A stretch of 64,000 bases of DNA from Bostrychus sinensis (Eukaryota > Chordata > Actinopteri > Gobiiformes > Eleotridae): positions 10,726,901 through 10,790,900 of the forward strand of contig CM036252.1 of assembly GCA_020698575.1 (NCBI GenBank), read 5' to 3'. The position numbers were made by a program, and so were the translations under genes. The notes beneath the pieces were generated by a model. That model was not told the origin of the DNA, did no database searches, and saw nothing but the letters and a program-made list of their open reading frames with translations. Shown here in pieces: positions 1 through 11,588 of this stretch (position 1 is its first letter; every line of letters begins with the position of its first letter).

Positions 1-2
1 TG

Positions 3-2086
3 GTGTCAAAGAACAAGAACTCTGAACTACACTGTGCTTTTGTAATGGGAAAATCTCGAGTTGCTCCTCTAAAATCTGTAACTATCCCCAGGATGGAGCT
101 CATAGCTGCAACCATGGCCAGTCGTATGGATGTTCTCTGGAGAAAGGAGCTACAAATGGACCTAGTGGATTCTGTATTTTGGACAGACAGTGAATCAGTC
201 CTCAAATACATTAAGAATGAGACATCACGATATAAGGTATTTGTGGCGAACCGGGTCTCACAAATCCTCAGGGCTTCCTGTACTGCACAGTGGAGGTATG
301 TGGACACATCAAGCAATCCAGCAGACATAGCCTCCAGAGGGGTGAAGTTGAGGTGTTTATGAAACATCCTACATGGTTGTCAGGGCCTAACTTTCTTTTA
401 CATCCTGAGAGTGAGTGGCCTGTCAGTCCACGAGATGTGAGCCAACTTTCCCCTGAAGATCCTGAGGTGAGAAGGACTGCCGCAGTGAATGCCATCCAGG
501 CAGAAGAAGAGCCAGTATCTTGCCTGATCCAGTATTTTTCCTCCTGGGTACGCCTGAAGAAGTCTGTGGCTTGGATTTTGAAGATTAAGGACTGGCTTCT
601 GTCCTGTGTGAAGAAGAGGAGACAGTTTTATCTGACCCTGGCACAGTCTGATCTCACGAGGGAGCAACAGGAATCCTCTGTGAAAAATGATATGGAGGAG
701 TTTAAGAGGGCCACTGTGACCAGGAATCTTACAGTAGAGGACTTGGACCAGGCTGAATTGGCAATTGTCAAGTACTGCCAGCAAAAACAATTTCCAGAGG
801 AGCTGGTCAGTCTGGAAAAGGGTCAGCCCATTAAAATAGCCAGTCATCTTCGAAAGCTCTGCCCACAGTTGCAAGATGGAGTCCTGAGGGTTGGGGGCCG
901 ACTCAGTAGATCATCTATGCCTGTGGAGGTGAAACACCCTGTAATATTGCCAAAGGATATCCATGTTTCAGAGCTTCTCCTTAGACATATACATCAGCAG
1001 GTCGGACACGGTGGCCGTAACCACATGTTGTCTAAGTTGAGAGAGAGATATTGGATAACTGGAGTTAGTACAGCAATAAGAAAGGTGCTGTCCAAGTGTA
1101 TCATCTGCCGCCGCCTGAATGCTATACCTGTTCACCAGCAGATGGCGGACTTACCCCATGAAAGAATTGTGCCTGATGAACCACCTTTCACTTGTGTAGG
1201 AGTGGATTATTTCGGACCTTTCGAAGTGAAGAGCAGAAGGAGTATGGTGAAGAGGTATGGTGTGATTTTTACCTGTTTGGCCATCAGAGCAGTTCACATC
1301 GAAGTTGCACCATCACTCGACACTGATTCTTTCATCAATGCACTCAGACGCTTCATTGCCAGAAGAGGTCAGGTCCGAGAGCTTCGTTCTGACAATGGCA
1401 CCAACTTTATAGGTGCAGAGCGAGAGCTGAGGACAGCTATGGAGCAGTGGAACCTGGAGCAGATCACGGATGTCATGCTGCAAAGGGGAATAAAATGGAG
1501 CTTTAATCCACCAGCTGGCTCACATCATGGAGGAGCCTGGGAACGACTTATAAGATCTGTCCGCAAAGTACTTAATTCCACCTTAAGAGTGCAAAACCTG
1601 GATGAAGAGAGCTTGCACACTGTACTTTATGAGGTTGAAGCCATCATCAACAGCCGGCCAATCACGAAAGCCTCTGTGGATGTAAATGACTTAGAAGCAT
1701 TGACTCCTAACCACCTGCTTTTATTAAAGACCTCTCCATCATTACCACCAGGAGTGTTCCAGCCCACAGACATGTATGCGCACAGGAGGTGGAAACAGGT
1801 CCAATACATGTCTGATCTGTTTTGGAAAAGATGGGTTAGAGAATACTTACTTCAGCTGCAGGAGCGGCAACGATGGACAGGAGCAAGGAGGAACCTCATT
1901 GTGGGAGATCTCGTTCTCATCATGGACCACACAGCTCCTCGGAACACATGGCTGATGGGACGGGTGATTCTAACCTTTCCGGACCGCAAGGGATTTGTCC
2001 GCCAGGTGCGGCTGAAGACACAAACCAGCTGCCTGGACCGGCCTATAACAAAGGTCTGTCTGCTGCAGGAGGCTGAGGCTGGTTAA
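3..2086 (+). pseudogene. BEL/Pao pol fragment: RNase H and integrase, frameshifted
   Basis: Encodes the C-terminal part of a retrotransposon polyprotein, which degrades template RNA (RNase H) and inserts the cDNA (integrase). The first frame (3-362) carries the RNase H segment with WTDSESVLKYI and NPADIASRG. The reading then moves to another frame (open to 2086) close to 330-360, just after the ASRG motif, which marks a small indel. The second frame shows an H2C2-like zinc-binding region (HIHQQVGHGG, then CIICRR), the integrase core (GVDYFGPF, RSDNGTNF, then a GSHHGGAWERLIRS block) and a C-terminal region with LIMDHTAPRNTW. The first acidic residues of the catalytic triad are visible. About 1.7 kb is open without a stop after the frameshift, so the copy is fairly young. 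It is incomplete because RT lies upstream of the window. Confidence 0.8.
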
Positions 2087-2366
2087 GGACGTACCGGCCT
2101 CAGTAGTGATTTTAGTGCTTTTTTTTTATCCTTGCAGGGCTCGATTTGTGGGTTACTTTTGTGACTTTCTTTGTTCGTTTTGAAGTTTGACTGTGGACTT
2201 GCTTGCTTTTTGACTCATTGCTTTTGAATTCTGAAGAAGATTCAGTGTGGATTATTGATGGACACTACAAGCTTTATTATTGATGTTTTATTATTGCTGT
2301 TTATGTCTCCTACTTGCTAAATTGGTATGGATAAAGGTAATTATTGAGTAATAATTAAGGGGCTGG

Positions 2367-2702
2367 TGTGTAGGAGCCATATAATGTATTTTGTCACATG
2401 GTGTATGTTTCTATGGTTACGCGCGGGAGCTTGGGTCACGTGGGCTTAGGTGGTGAATGCCGGTAGGGTTTATAAGGCAGGCGCTCACCTGCACTCAGGA
2501 AGGAGGAAAGAGGGGAGCTGGGTAGCCGTATTTTCGTTGACCGCTCGCTCATTGGTTTACCGTCTTTGAGGTTACACTAAAACTGTGTACACGTCTCCAC
2601 CTGTGTGTAACTATAAAGTCGCTGTTTAATAAACGCCACAAAACGCATACAAGCCTCTGTGTACGTCTGTGAGCGGTTTCGGCAGCGCGTCATCTAAATA
2701 CA
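2367..2702 (+). repeat. 3' LTR of the BEL/Pao element
   Basis: A 336-bp segment begins TGTGTAGGAGCC directly after a purine-rich tract and ends AAATACA, so it has the TG...CA ends of an LTR. Inside are a TATAAGG box at 2471 and an AATAAA signal near 2630. It lies 280 bp after the pol stop codon, the usual position. No second LTR is in the window, so the boundaries are inferred from the ends and from promoter and polyadenylation signals alone. Confidence 0.65.
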
Positions 2703-2768
2703 GGACCCATTCTCTTCCTCTTGAGCGACAAAGCTGTTCTTTTTTGGAGTCGCAGTAACAAGTACAAA

Positions 2769-3657
2769 ACATAAATTATTAATAAATGAAAATAAGCTTA
2801 ATATCTATGATTAGAGCTAAAGTAGTAGAAAGGATTTCATGCGAAAAAAGTAAAAAAAAAATTAATATTTGACATTTTTATAGCTATTTTATGAGAGGTC
2901 CCAAACGGGTCCCTAAGTTAACAAGTGTAAGTTTTTTCAATAATCTGTCCTTGCTCCAAAAATAAAAATGCATCAAAACCAATGTTGTTATTAATTATTG
3001 ACTTAGTCAAAGCTCTAATAACTTTACCCCAAGTGATCCACTCTGCAACTCATTTTTGGATAATAGGGCATATTTTGTGATTTTGCTATCTAAAAAAATG
3101 GGGTTTTGATGACAAAAAGACCATAAAAACATAGAAAATATAAATAAATGTTAATAAACTTCATATCTATGATTAGAGCTGAAGTAGTAGAAAGGATTTC
3201 ATGTGAAAAAAGTAAAAAAAAATATTAATATTTGACATTTTTATAGCTATTTTATGAGAGGTCCCAAACGGGTCCCTAAGTTAACAAGTGTAAGTTTTTT
3301 CAATAATCTGTCCTTGCTCCAAAAATAAAAATGCATCAAAACTAATGTTGTTATTAATTATTGACTTAGTCGAGGCTCTAATAACTTTACCCCAGGTGAG
3401 CCACTCTGCAACTCAGTTTTGTATAATATGGCAAATTTTGTGTTTTCGTCATCTAAAAAAGTTGGGTTTTTGATGACAAAAAGGCCATAAAAACATATAA
3501 ATTATTAATATATGAAAATAAACTTCATATCTAAGGTTAGGGCTGAAGTAGTAGAAAGGATTTCATGCGAAAAAAGTAAAAAAAAATATTAATATTTGAC
3601 ATTTTTATGGCTATTTTATGAGAGGTCCCAAACGGGTCCCTAAGGTAACGAGTGTAT
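2769..3657 (+). repeat. Tandem satellite, unit about 363 bp, 2.4 copies
   Basis: Three successive copies of one AT-rich block follow each other. The landmark GAAGTAGTAGAAAGGATTTC recurs with a spacing of 362 and then 364 bp. Each copy also holds the GC-richer segment GGTCCCAAACGGGTCCCT, which is a short imperfect inverted repeat (GGTCCC / GGGTCC). Copies differ by scattered substitutions. The third copy breaks off after the landmark GGTCCCTAAGGTAACG. No coding capacity is seen. Confidence 0.85.
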
Positions 3658-4382
3658 GTAAATTTTTATGGTGCCCAGAGGGTTAAACAGAAATGATCTA
3701 ACGTGCGTGCATAATACTTTCATGGCTTTGTCTTACAAATCACGTGACACGAGCAGCTCACTTACTGGTTCTTTCATTCCCAGTGATTATACTGTGTTTT
3801 AAGTTCTGGAATTGGGACCAAAAAAATGATAACAGCTCTCTTTATTGGCTCCGCAGTTTGCTCTTTCTCCTCTGTTTTCAGCTGCGCGAGGGACACGTGA
3901 CAGCTGCGCAACTCACGGAGACAAAAGGTTAAAGGTCATGAGGTACTGGCGGCCGTGTGATGTCATTTATTTCAAATTATTTCAGGGGTGAAAGTAAGCC
4001 GGTACGGCCCAGTACTATGTACGGGCATAAGATTTAGAGGGGGTACGCAGTACCGGGTAGAAAGAGATCAGCTGCCGGTCTTTACAGCTTTTACACACAT
4101 TAGAAAGCAGCCGCGGACCGCGGACGCTTTTATGAGAAAAAATCTGACCTAAAGCATGTGAACCAGGCAGTGCTTTATCTCATCATATCTGTGTCTGTGT
4201 GGTTTTTAGTGGCTTATGATCGCTCCGTGATGTGATTTAATGCACAGAATGTCCCTCTCCCCTCTCATCATTCACTGATTGTCTCGTTTCCTTAAACAAA
4301 CGCATTGAGCGTGCGCGTCTTAAGCCCAAAGCACACCTGGAGCGCCGCCTAAAATTACACCAAACGCTTGAGAAGGTTTTAA

Positions 4383-5128
4383 TCAGTGGCCCTCAACCCG
4401 GCGATCGTAAAAGCAGTGTGGGTAGATCGCGCCCTGCCTTTCCAAATAAAGTCATTTGCCTATGGCATGTGAATGACACGCAGATGGATCAGTCTGAGAT
4501 TCTTTCTAAAACACGAGACACCGCAGAAGCGCGAGGAAACCCAATACATCAACTTAATAACAATCAGAGTTCTCTCTGCTTTCAGTTCTGTTGTGGAGGC
4601 TGCAGGCGGCTCGCGCTCCGTGGCCTCTGAACACTGCCATGGAGCTGACGCACGCACACACACACACACACACACACACTCAGGAGGAGAGGTATCAGGG
4701 AGGAGACAGGTGAGGAAGGAGTCAGAGCCTGATGTTTGTCACCTGTTTGCTTTGTTTTTGTCCTTCAGTAGTTTGTTGTTGCCGTGCGTGAGGAAGGCTG
4801 AGCGTTACCATGGAGCTCCTGTCACTCATCAATGTTACTAAAATAATGCTGAGCTTTGATGATAAGCTGCATTGATACTGCAGTTTAATTCAGGCACAAT
4901 TATAAATATAGTAGGCCTATTATAATCCATAATAATCAGCAGTTTTAGGAAATGATAGAATGTTGTAAATATCACTGACAAAAATGCTACATTTATTAGA
5001 TTCAGTTATTCCTGTCCTGAGTTGATAATTAATGTTTATCATTTTAGTTTAATAAAATGTGACTTTATTAAAGTGGTTATTTCTATTTTTATTTTCATGT
5101 TTAACCACTGCAATAAAAATTATATTTG
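4383..5128 (+). repeat. Diverged copy of the 49188-50067 hAT family
   Basis: This stretch matches the interior of the complete element at 49188-50067 from near its left end (GCAGTG...AGATCG, then CTGCCTTTCCAAATAA) to the segment GTTTAACCACTGCAATA near its right end. Shared landmarks in the same order are CCTATGGCAT, GACACGCAG, GAGACAGGTGAGGAAGG and TAGGCCTATTATAATCCA. Both terminal inverted repeats are missing or too diverged to see, so this is an older or truncated copy. Confidence 0.75.
4651..4679 (+). repeat. (CA)n microsatellite
   Basis: A run of CA dinucleotides with one CG interruption near its start. The related copy at 49.4 kb has no such run, so it expanded in this copy only. Confidence 0.9.
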
Positions 5129-5218
5129 TCTGGAGCCGTTCCTGTCTATAGCAGGTTATTAGCGAGTAAGCGACAGAAAGGAGTTTCCCTGTGCTCTGAC
5201 TGCAGCAGGAGTCGGGAG

Positions 5219-5373
5219 CTGCTGCCTGTGTCCCCCCGAGCAGCAGCTACTGTCCCTCAGTGTTTACAGCTGCTGCCTGTGTCCCCCCGAGCAGCAGCTA
5301 CTGTCCCTCAGTGTTTACAGCTGCTGCCTGTGTCCCCCCGAGCAGCAGCTGCTGTCCCTCGGTGTTTACAGCT
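5219..5373 (+). repeat. 51-bp tandem repeat, 3 copies
   Basis: The unit begins GCTGCCTGTGTCCCCCCGAG and recurs at 5221, 5272 and 5323, an exact 51-bp period. The first two copies are nearly identical and the third differs at a few bases. Because 51 is a multiple of three, it keeps frames open and produces a repetitive but not credible reading frame. Confidence 0.9.
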
Positions 5374-5690
5374 GTGTGTCTGTGTCACACAGAGCAGAGA
5401 ACCATCTTTGTTACTGCAGAAGTACAGGGGCCATGTGTTTTCATCCACCGCCATGCGCCTCATAGAAAACAATAGGGGTGTAATTTTTGACGTGCGTCCG
5501 GTGTGTGTTGGCCTTTATAGGGTGCGTTTGATTTGTTTTCAAACCCTGTATAAGCCATGTCTATATTTTTCATTTATAGTCAAGATTCATTCTCAACCTC
5601 GTATATCTGCTTTTTCTGCAATTAAAAATATATATGTAGGCATAATTTGTTATAGTACCGGCATAAGCAAAAATCTACTTTCACCCGTTA

Positions 5691-8453
5691 ATAATAGGCC
5701 CTTTTCACGATGACGTCAGACAACTTCCGTTTTGAGACGATGGGATGTATCTTCATTAAGCAGCAAAGCAGCAGTTGACCTGGGCAGCAGCCACATTGGT
5801 GCTGTCTGAAAGCTAATCAGCATCCAACTCTTTGCCATCAACAAACAAAAAATGATCAATTTAGTTTATTTGGTAACGGATTAAGGCGATGCATAGTTAA
5901 GTCTTAGGTTATCAGCACCTATGGATCTACATACAACTGTGTTAGAGTACTAATAACATAAAATAAACTGATAATAACCCTTTTCCTAATCCTAACCAGT
6001 TAATATATTATAATATATTAAAATTTCTATAATATTTATCAAAATTAGCATTATTCTTCATGAATCGGAGACTGCACCAGATGAACTCACTAAACCACAC
6101 AATGCCTATTTTTATTTTTCCAACTGCGATCAAGTTAGCTTTGTTTTAGCCAGTTTTTTACTGTGTCCTGCTTGTTGCCAGTGTGAGCTGATTGTGAAGA
6201 CGTGTCATCGTAATCTGTTGCTTACAGTACGATGGAGTTTGCAGTGTCTAAATGAAGTTCTGCTGAATAGCAGTGAGAGTTAGGAACCTTCAGACAACAA
6301 TGCAGACACTTTGGTAACATTAATTTAATGAAGTTACAAGCCGTGGTAAAATAATTAATAGAGGCCATAATTAAAATTAAAATGTTACTTTAAATAATTG
6401 CATGTTTAATTTGGTTTAAAGGTACTATTTCAGAAAATATAACTTAAATTTGGCTAAAACTTGCTTCATTGTGATGATTTTTTTAATATGCATTTTATGT
6501 CTTTGTAGGTTATCAACCTGCGGAGCTTCATTGCTCATGTCTACCTCCATTACTAAAATGTAAACAAAAACAAACCGAAACTCATCTAACAGCAGAAAAA
6601 ACAAACAAACAAACAAACAAAACAAAACAATGAATTAAAGCAATGAAAACTGAGTAAGTCGTCCTAGCATTCTTTTGTCTGAAGCCAGACATTTTTGGGC
6701 AGGAGCTCAATAAACTTTTAAAAAAACGTCACAATTATTGTGAAGTAAGTAATTGTTGTAAGTAAGAAGGAATTGAGTGTTAAGTTTAATCACTGCTACT
6801 TTAACCTCACACTACAACACCTGCTGCTACAACTACTACAGTATAATTACCAATACTACCCAACAAGGTCAAGAAAATTATCTAAGTTGCTTGAGTATAA
6901 ATAACACGCTTTACATCCAAAATGTACTCAAATATTTTCTAAAAAACATACTCAGAAAGTACATTGTACAGAGAAGAGATCAGATGTAGAAACTAGTTAC
7001 TTTAATAATTTACTTATGTAGGTGTACACTAGAAAATGTACATAATACTTTTCCTCGTGTTGTAAATGTATCTAAATGGCTATTTTATATCAAATCTAGT
7101 CAGTAGCATGTTGCACTGGTAATGTTACAAGCCCAATACATTTTGATGTGACAGATAAAAAAAGGCACATATGTTGAAATGTCCTTCGTAATTAATGGAC
7201 GTTAGACTAAAGAGTATTTAACATGGGGCTGTCTTTAAAAGTTCTCAAGTAAAAGGTAGCTCAGGTTTATACAGCAGTCTTAAGTCCGAACTCCTGCAGG
7301 TCCTTGTAAGAAAAGCGAAAGGGAAAGTGGCAGAGAGCTGTAGGCGCAGTCACCTCAGAAGTCCCGCAGTCAGAAGCAACGTAAATCCTTTCAACAATGC
7401 AATGGATATTACGCATTCTTTTCTTCGCGATGACATTTCGCATCCAAGCGAATACTTTGGGTACGTTTTCATCTACTTTTCTCTCATTTGTAGCGAAAAC
7501 TGTGCTTTGTTTTCTTCCAAAGTATTACTGACTACTGATAAAATGGTGGCCAATCCGGGAGAGGGACAAAAGCGAATACGCAGGACGGATTTCAGAAATA
7601 GATTTCGAGTGATCAGCTTTAAAACTACAGAAAACAATGAGCCAAACAACACTGTAGGCGTGGAAACTTATAATAGTTATAAATGAGTCAAGCAGGATCA
7701 GAGCAACTCAACCCCAACCGGGGCTTTAGGGATACTTTGGGTATTTGGCCGTTTTGTAATAAGACGTCTAAATTCACATTTTGTGGTGAAAACCGTCAGT
7801 GCTGCCCTCTTCTGAGGTCAAACTCAACTATAACAGGTTGATATCATTTTCTGTAATAAATAAAATAATGAAAGTACTGTAATAATAACAGAAAAGCATG
7901 GTTTTAGGAATTATTTTTTACCTCTCAAAAAGTCATGTCAGTGCCCGGCTCATTTGAGCTGAATGTATTAAACTAAAATGGCCACCCTTTTTTAGGCAAT
8001 TTAGTTGAATATGTTAAAAAAAAAATTCCACAATATAAACATTTAAGAAACACAGTGAAAATACACTTAATTTAATACTTCTCTCCTGACCTCACTGCTG
8101 TTGTTTGAGTAGTTTGTTTTCTATTTGCTTCAGCCAGTTTTTTGAAACTTGTAGCCAGCGGCAGAACTTTACAAAGAAACTTTAAAACTGAATACTCAGG
8201 TCACAAAACATCTCAGAACATGTACAAAATCAACAAAAACAGAACTCAAATGACACTTTATCGTCTGATCGTCTTTATTATGACAAGGATCAGAGCCTTG
8301 TTCAGACTTGGTCCTGAGCAGTGATGTAAGTGTGACGGTGAGAATGTGTGAGCTTGTGCCATTTTGAGCTGGGTTATTGCTCCCTGGGTGGTTTTGAGTC
8401 AGTATTAGGACTAATTATGATATGAAGTAAATGTGGTTTAGATTCTCCTACCC
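5691..8453. other. AT-rich region, no recognised gene
   Basis: I see no gene or identifiable transposon here. It holds an (AAAC)n run near 6600-6625. A 119-codon open frame at 7327-7686 starts from a non-ATG codon and contains no domain I recognise. A potential splice donor lies inside it near 7460. It may be an old repeat or chance. Confidence 0.5.
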
Positions 8454-8827
8454 AGAGCTGGCTCTAGCCAATTTGGTGCCCTAGGCGAGATTGGTCTAAT
8501 GTTATGATACATAGTCAGGGCTAAATAAACGGCAGCACACTCACTGTCTTTAATTACAAAGTAACACAGTAACACGCAGTGGCTACGGTGTAGTTTATTT
8601 CAACTTTGCTCGCCTCGTAGCTTCTGCAAATGAAAAGTTAAACAGCAGTTTTTAATGTTAGAATAAACAACTACATACCTCTACTTTGGGCCTTTTTTCC
8701 TCCTCCTCTTTTCTCCGCTTTCTGAAGGCAGCACCTGATGCTTGGACGCCTTTTCATGATAAAAAATTGTCAAACTTCTTGTTGATGTAACATCCATCAG
8801 TTTAGGGACCGCTGCTGTGATGCGCGT

Positions 8828-8828
8828 C

Positions 8829-8871
<43 letters not shown>
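8828..8871 (+). repeat. (CAA)n microsatellite
   Basis: About 14 perfect CAA units. On the minus strand it reads as poly-leucine in one frame, which explains an open frame there that is not a gene. Confidence 0.95.
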
Positions 8872-9063
8872 CCCATCTCCCGCTTCCACCGTGACCCGTG
8901 TCAGTCAGGTTCAGGTCAATCAGAAGTCATTAGGATTTTTTTTTTTTTTTCATATTAGAGTACAAAGAAGAAATAACACCATTCACTTGATTTTTAATTA
9001 TTTGTCATTTATTTAAAAATATACTAGAGCCGCCCACTTTGCCACAGTGCCCACACCAGAGGC

Positions 9064-9260
9064 CAGTGGTGGAATACAATAAAGTTAAAGTACTTAGTTA
9101 CTTTACTTAATTACAATTTTCATGCATTTGTACTTTACTTGAGTAAATTTTACAAGGGGTACTTTTACTTTTACTTCACTACATTTTAGGGCAAGTATCT
9201 GTATTTTTTATTGCACTACTTTTTTGAATTGGTTCATTGATAATTTGTTTTTGCCGTGTC
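9064..9260 (+). mobile_element. hAT-type terminal fragment (CAGTGGTGGAA family)
   Basis: Begins CAGTGGTGGAATA and runs into a stretch alternating TTACTTT and AAGTAC motifs, the composition of a hAT family that is very common in teleosts. I did not find the opposite terminus in the next 1.5 kb, so only the left end is called. No transposase is attached. Confidence 0.5.
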
Positions 9261-9789
9261 GTTGTTGTAGACAGGACATTAATGTAAAAGATGCAGTAAA
9301 GTACTCTTCAGAAAAACCTCACCGCCTCATATTTAACACTTTCAGTAGTTCTTGAACCTAGGCAAAATTCTTACTTTTTTCCTCGCTTCCAGGGCTCGTA
9401 AAATCGCTGGCTAGATTAGCAATTATGTTTTTCTCTCAGGCTATCGAAATTTGACAGCCCCTGTCCAACGGGCTATCAAACAAATTGTAAAGACATATTT
9501 ATTACATCTGTAACACAGCGCCAGGATTGTGAATGTAGATGGGCCTAAAGATTACTGGCTGGGCAAACAAAAGCGAGCGAGGGAGGGAGGTTTCTGCGCC
9601 GCGCCGCTTGTGTGCGCCTGTCACTGTCCATGGTGCTTAATGTGAAAGACATGACCAAAATTACAATTATATTTTGAAAATCTCCCTTGCGCCATTTATT
9701 TGAACTTTTATTATACCTCATTAAATGCTACCTCTTTAACAGACAAACAACAAAAACATATTTTATCAAGCTTTCGCCTACAATAAAAG

Positions 9790-10050
9790 ACAGCGGGGTT
9801 TCTCATTGAACACTGCAATTATCTCACAGTAACCAATGCTCTCCGTTATTTCTCGTTCAAAGGAAATCAGCCACAGAGAGTTCAGTCTTTCTGTGAGCAT
9901 CATTGTTTTGGTGCCAGTGTTGATTCTGTTTACAGCTGAACAGAGTCTCTCCACAGAACAGGATGTCATGGGCAGTGTAAGAAGCGCTCTAAGTAGTTGG
10001 TTCACTTTTGAGTCACTCACAATTAGTGAGGAAAATGTTTCCTTATCCTG
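9790..10050 (-). pseudogene. hAT transposase C-terminal (hATC) fragment
   Basis: The minus strand encodes a recognisable hAT C-terminal dimerisation segment: LLTLPMTSCSVERLCSAVNRI followed by a block with MLTERLNSLWLISFEREI. In functional hAT transposases this region mediates dimerisation and completes the catalytic fold; THAP0/PRKRIR-like hAT proteins have closely similar wording. Only about 85 residues of similarity remain. The zinc finger and the catalytic core are absent, and the open frame starts at a non-ATG codon. It is a degraded transposon remnant and not a host gene. Confidence 0.8.
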
Positions 10051-10229
10051 ATCATTATGCTTTTTTCTATTAATATGCTGCACAAACACAGCGTATTCAG
10101 CTTCACTCACATTTATTCAGAAGTGTGTACATATGGGTTGGATTATATTTATGTCCCCAAATGTGTCCTAACCCTAACGGCAGGAGGGCAGCTCGAGGTG
10201 GATGAAAATCAAGTATCCTATCTGAACTG

Positions 10230-10300
10230 GCTCGGCTTCGTACAAAAGTGGGTGGGCCGAGGCCCAGCCAGGCCCACCCGTGGCCCCGCCTATGCTTTAA
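10230..10300 (-). repeat. GC-rich inverted-repeat segment, possible hAT terminus
   Basis: Contains GGGTGGGCCGAGGCCCAGCC followed by GGCCCACCCGTGGCCCCGCC, a GC-rich block with self-complementary GGGTGGGCC/GGCCCACCC arms. It lies upstream of the minus-strand hAT transposase remnant, where the element's 5' terminus would be expected. No target duplication was found, so the link is an inference. Confidence 0.4.
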
Positions 10301-11228
10301 CAGTGGAATATGTTGTGTTGTTGTTCGCGGGGCGATGCCGTCTCGTCCCTCAGCCCCTCCCCTGTCCACTCTCACAGCACAGCCCTGACCTGTCAATCGT
10401 GCGGGCCGGACCATCCCCTGCAAGAGAATGGTTTAACCCCCGTGTGGAGAGGTGCATCAGATGCTAAACTTTCATTCATTTCTCAGTATAAAAGGATAAA
10501 AAACTTCGCACATCACCTGCTTGGGATGGGTGCGTAGGAGCAGAGGGAGCAGCCCAAAAGTACATCAATATGAAAAATTCCCGCACACAGTCATACTTGC
10601 AAATGTGAGAGTTTATTAGTACTCAACCAGCAACATTTCAGCACTAGGCCTTCATCAGGCAAAAGGATAATAACTTTCTCACTAAAACGGCAAAACTATT
10701 TTGTTTTGCTTGAAACTAAAAGCGGCTGACAACAGAGAGGGCAAGAGACAGAAATGTGAGAAAATCCGATCGCACAGCGGCTTTGGACGCCAACGAGAGC
10801 GGTAAGAGAAGTCATAAATATTAGCGGTTTGGTTTTAGCTTGGAAACAGCCTTGTGAATGATGATCCATAGCTTTTAAAAAGGCCCAGAGACAGAAGCAG
10901 AGACGGGAGCTTAGGACTACTGCACTAAGCAGCATTAACCTCAGTTACAGAGCTGAGGCAGCCTGGAGTTATTTATTGTACATTAGCTCTCTCTAGGGCT
11001 CTGTATTTTCTCTTTTGGAGAGTTCACTGCTAATATAACGAGCACATCTCAGTAAGTGATCCACAAATCCCCGCCCACTCCAGGAAGCACTGACCAATCA
11101 ACAACAAACCTTCTAAGACATTACACTTAAAACATTTTTGGATTAAGAGCAAAAACAAATCATTTGTTTATTAGGCTGTCTGAATATAAAGTATTTATGT
11201 ATTTTTTCATCAATATTTTTTTCTGCAG
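10301..11228. other. Region upstream of the Ig receptor exons, no leader exon seen
   Basis: I looked here for an ATG exon encoding a signal peptide and ending in a phase-1 donor, as the V exon at 11229 requires, and found none. The segment near 10600-10670 (CAACCAGCAACATTTCAGCA, then GGCCTTCATCAGGC) resembles a dispersed vertebrate repeat. Confidence 0.5.
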
Positions 11229-11588
11229 AATTCAACCTAACTAGTCCTCGTTATCCAGTCAACGCAACAGTAAGGAGTGACGTCATCTTGCCCTGTCAAG
11301 TGGAGCCTCCGATGAAAGTGTCCCAGGAGTATGTGCAGTGGACACTGACATGGCACCAAGATGAAAAAACTGTGCACGTCAGCAGAAATGGCAAAGACGA
11401 CCATGACGACCAACACAAGGACTTCAAAGACCGAACTGAAATCAACCACAATGAAACAGGCAATGGAAACATTTCAATCAAAATCTTCAGCGTTTCCAAA
11501 GACGATGAGGGGAACTACACCTGTTTGCTAGAGATTGAAAAGGATAATAAAAGCTGTAAGAAAACCGCCAACGTCACACTTCATGTTG
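11229..11588 (+). CDS. Ig V-set domain exon
   Basis: Bounded by TTCTGCAG before 11229 and GTAAGA after 11588, entering and leaving in phase 1, as is normal for Ig-domain exons. At 360 bp it encodes about 120 residues, the usual V-domain length. The two cysteines, the core tryptophan and the DEGNYTC motif of strand F are present, so the fold should be intact. Open frames beginning at 11288 read through the donor into the intron and do not mark the real start. Confidence 0.88.

Larger units (their letters stand above)
1..2702 (+). mobile_element. BEL/Pao LTR retrotransposon, 3' half
   Basis: The window opens inside the pol gene of a BEL/Pao-type LTR retrotransposon. RNase H comes first, then the integrase zinc-binding domain, the integrase core and the C-terminal DUF5641-like region, a short untranslated stretch, a purine-rich tract near 2354-2362 and the 3' LTR. 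The 5' half lies outside the window. A second, separate BEL/Pao remnant at 39.3-45.5 kb holds gag, protease and RT. The assignment rests on the order RNase H-IN-LTR and on BEL-type integrase motifs; I could not compare it with a repeat library. Confidence 0.85.
3984..5690. mobile_element. Probable composite hAT-like non-autonomous element
   Basis: The left edge reads CAGGGGTGAAAGTA with GCCGGTAC close behind. The right edge reads TAGTACCGGC followed by CTACTTTCACCC, so both terminal blocks recur inverted. CAGGG termini are typical of hAT elements. The last bases at the right do not complete the expected CTG, and I found no 8-bp target duplication, so the right boundary is uncertain. Inside are a diverged copy of the hAT family also found at 49188-50067, a CA microsatellite, and a 51-bp tandem repeat. 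Open frames here are short and repeat-driven. Confidence 0.45.

Noticed and set aside
5126..5713. 195-codon open frame
   Set aside because: Kept open by a 51-bp tandem repeat inside a transposon-like element; no recognisable domain.
7327..7686. Hypothetical 119-residue protein
   Set aside because: Non-ATG start, no domain, no flanking gene structure and a likely splice donor inside; not supported.
8681..8872. Poly-leucine open frame on the minus strand
   Set aside because: Produced by the (CAA)n microsatellite.
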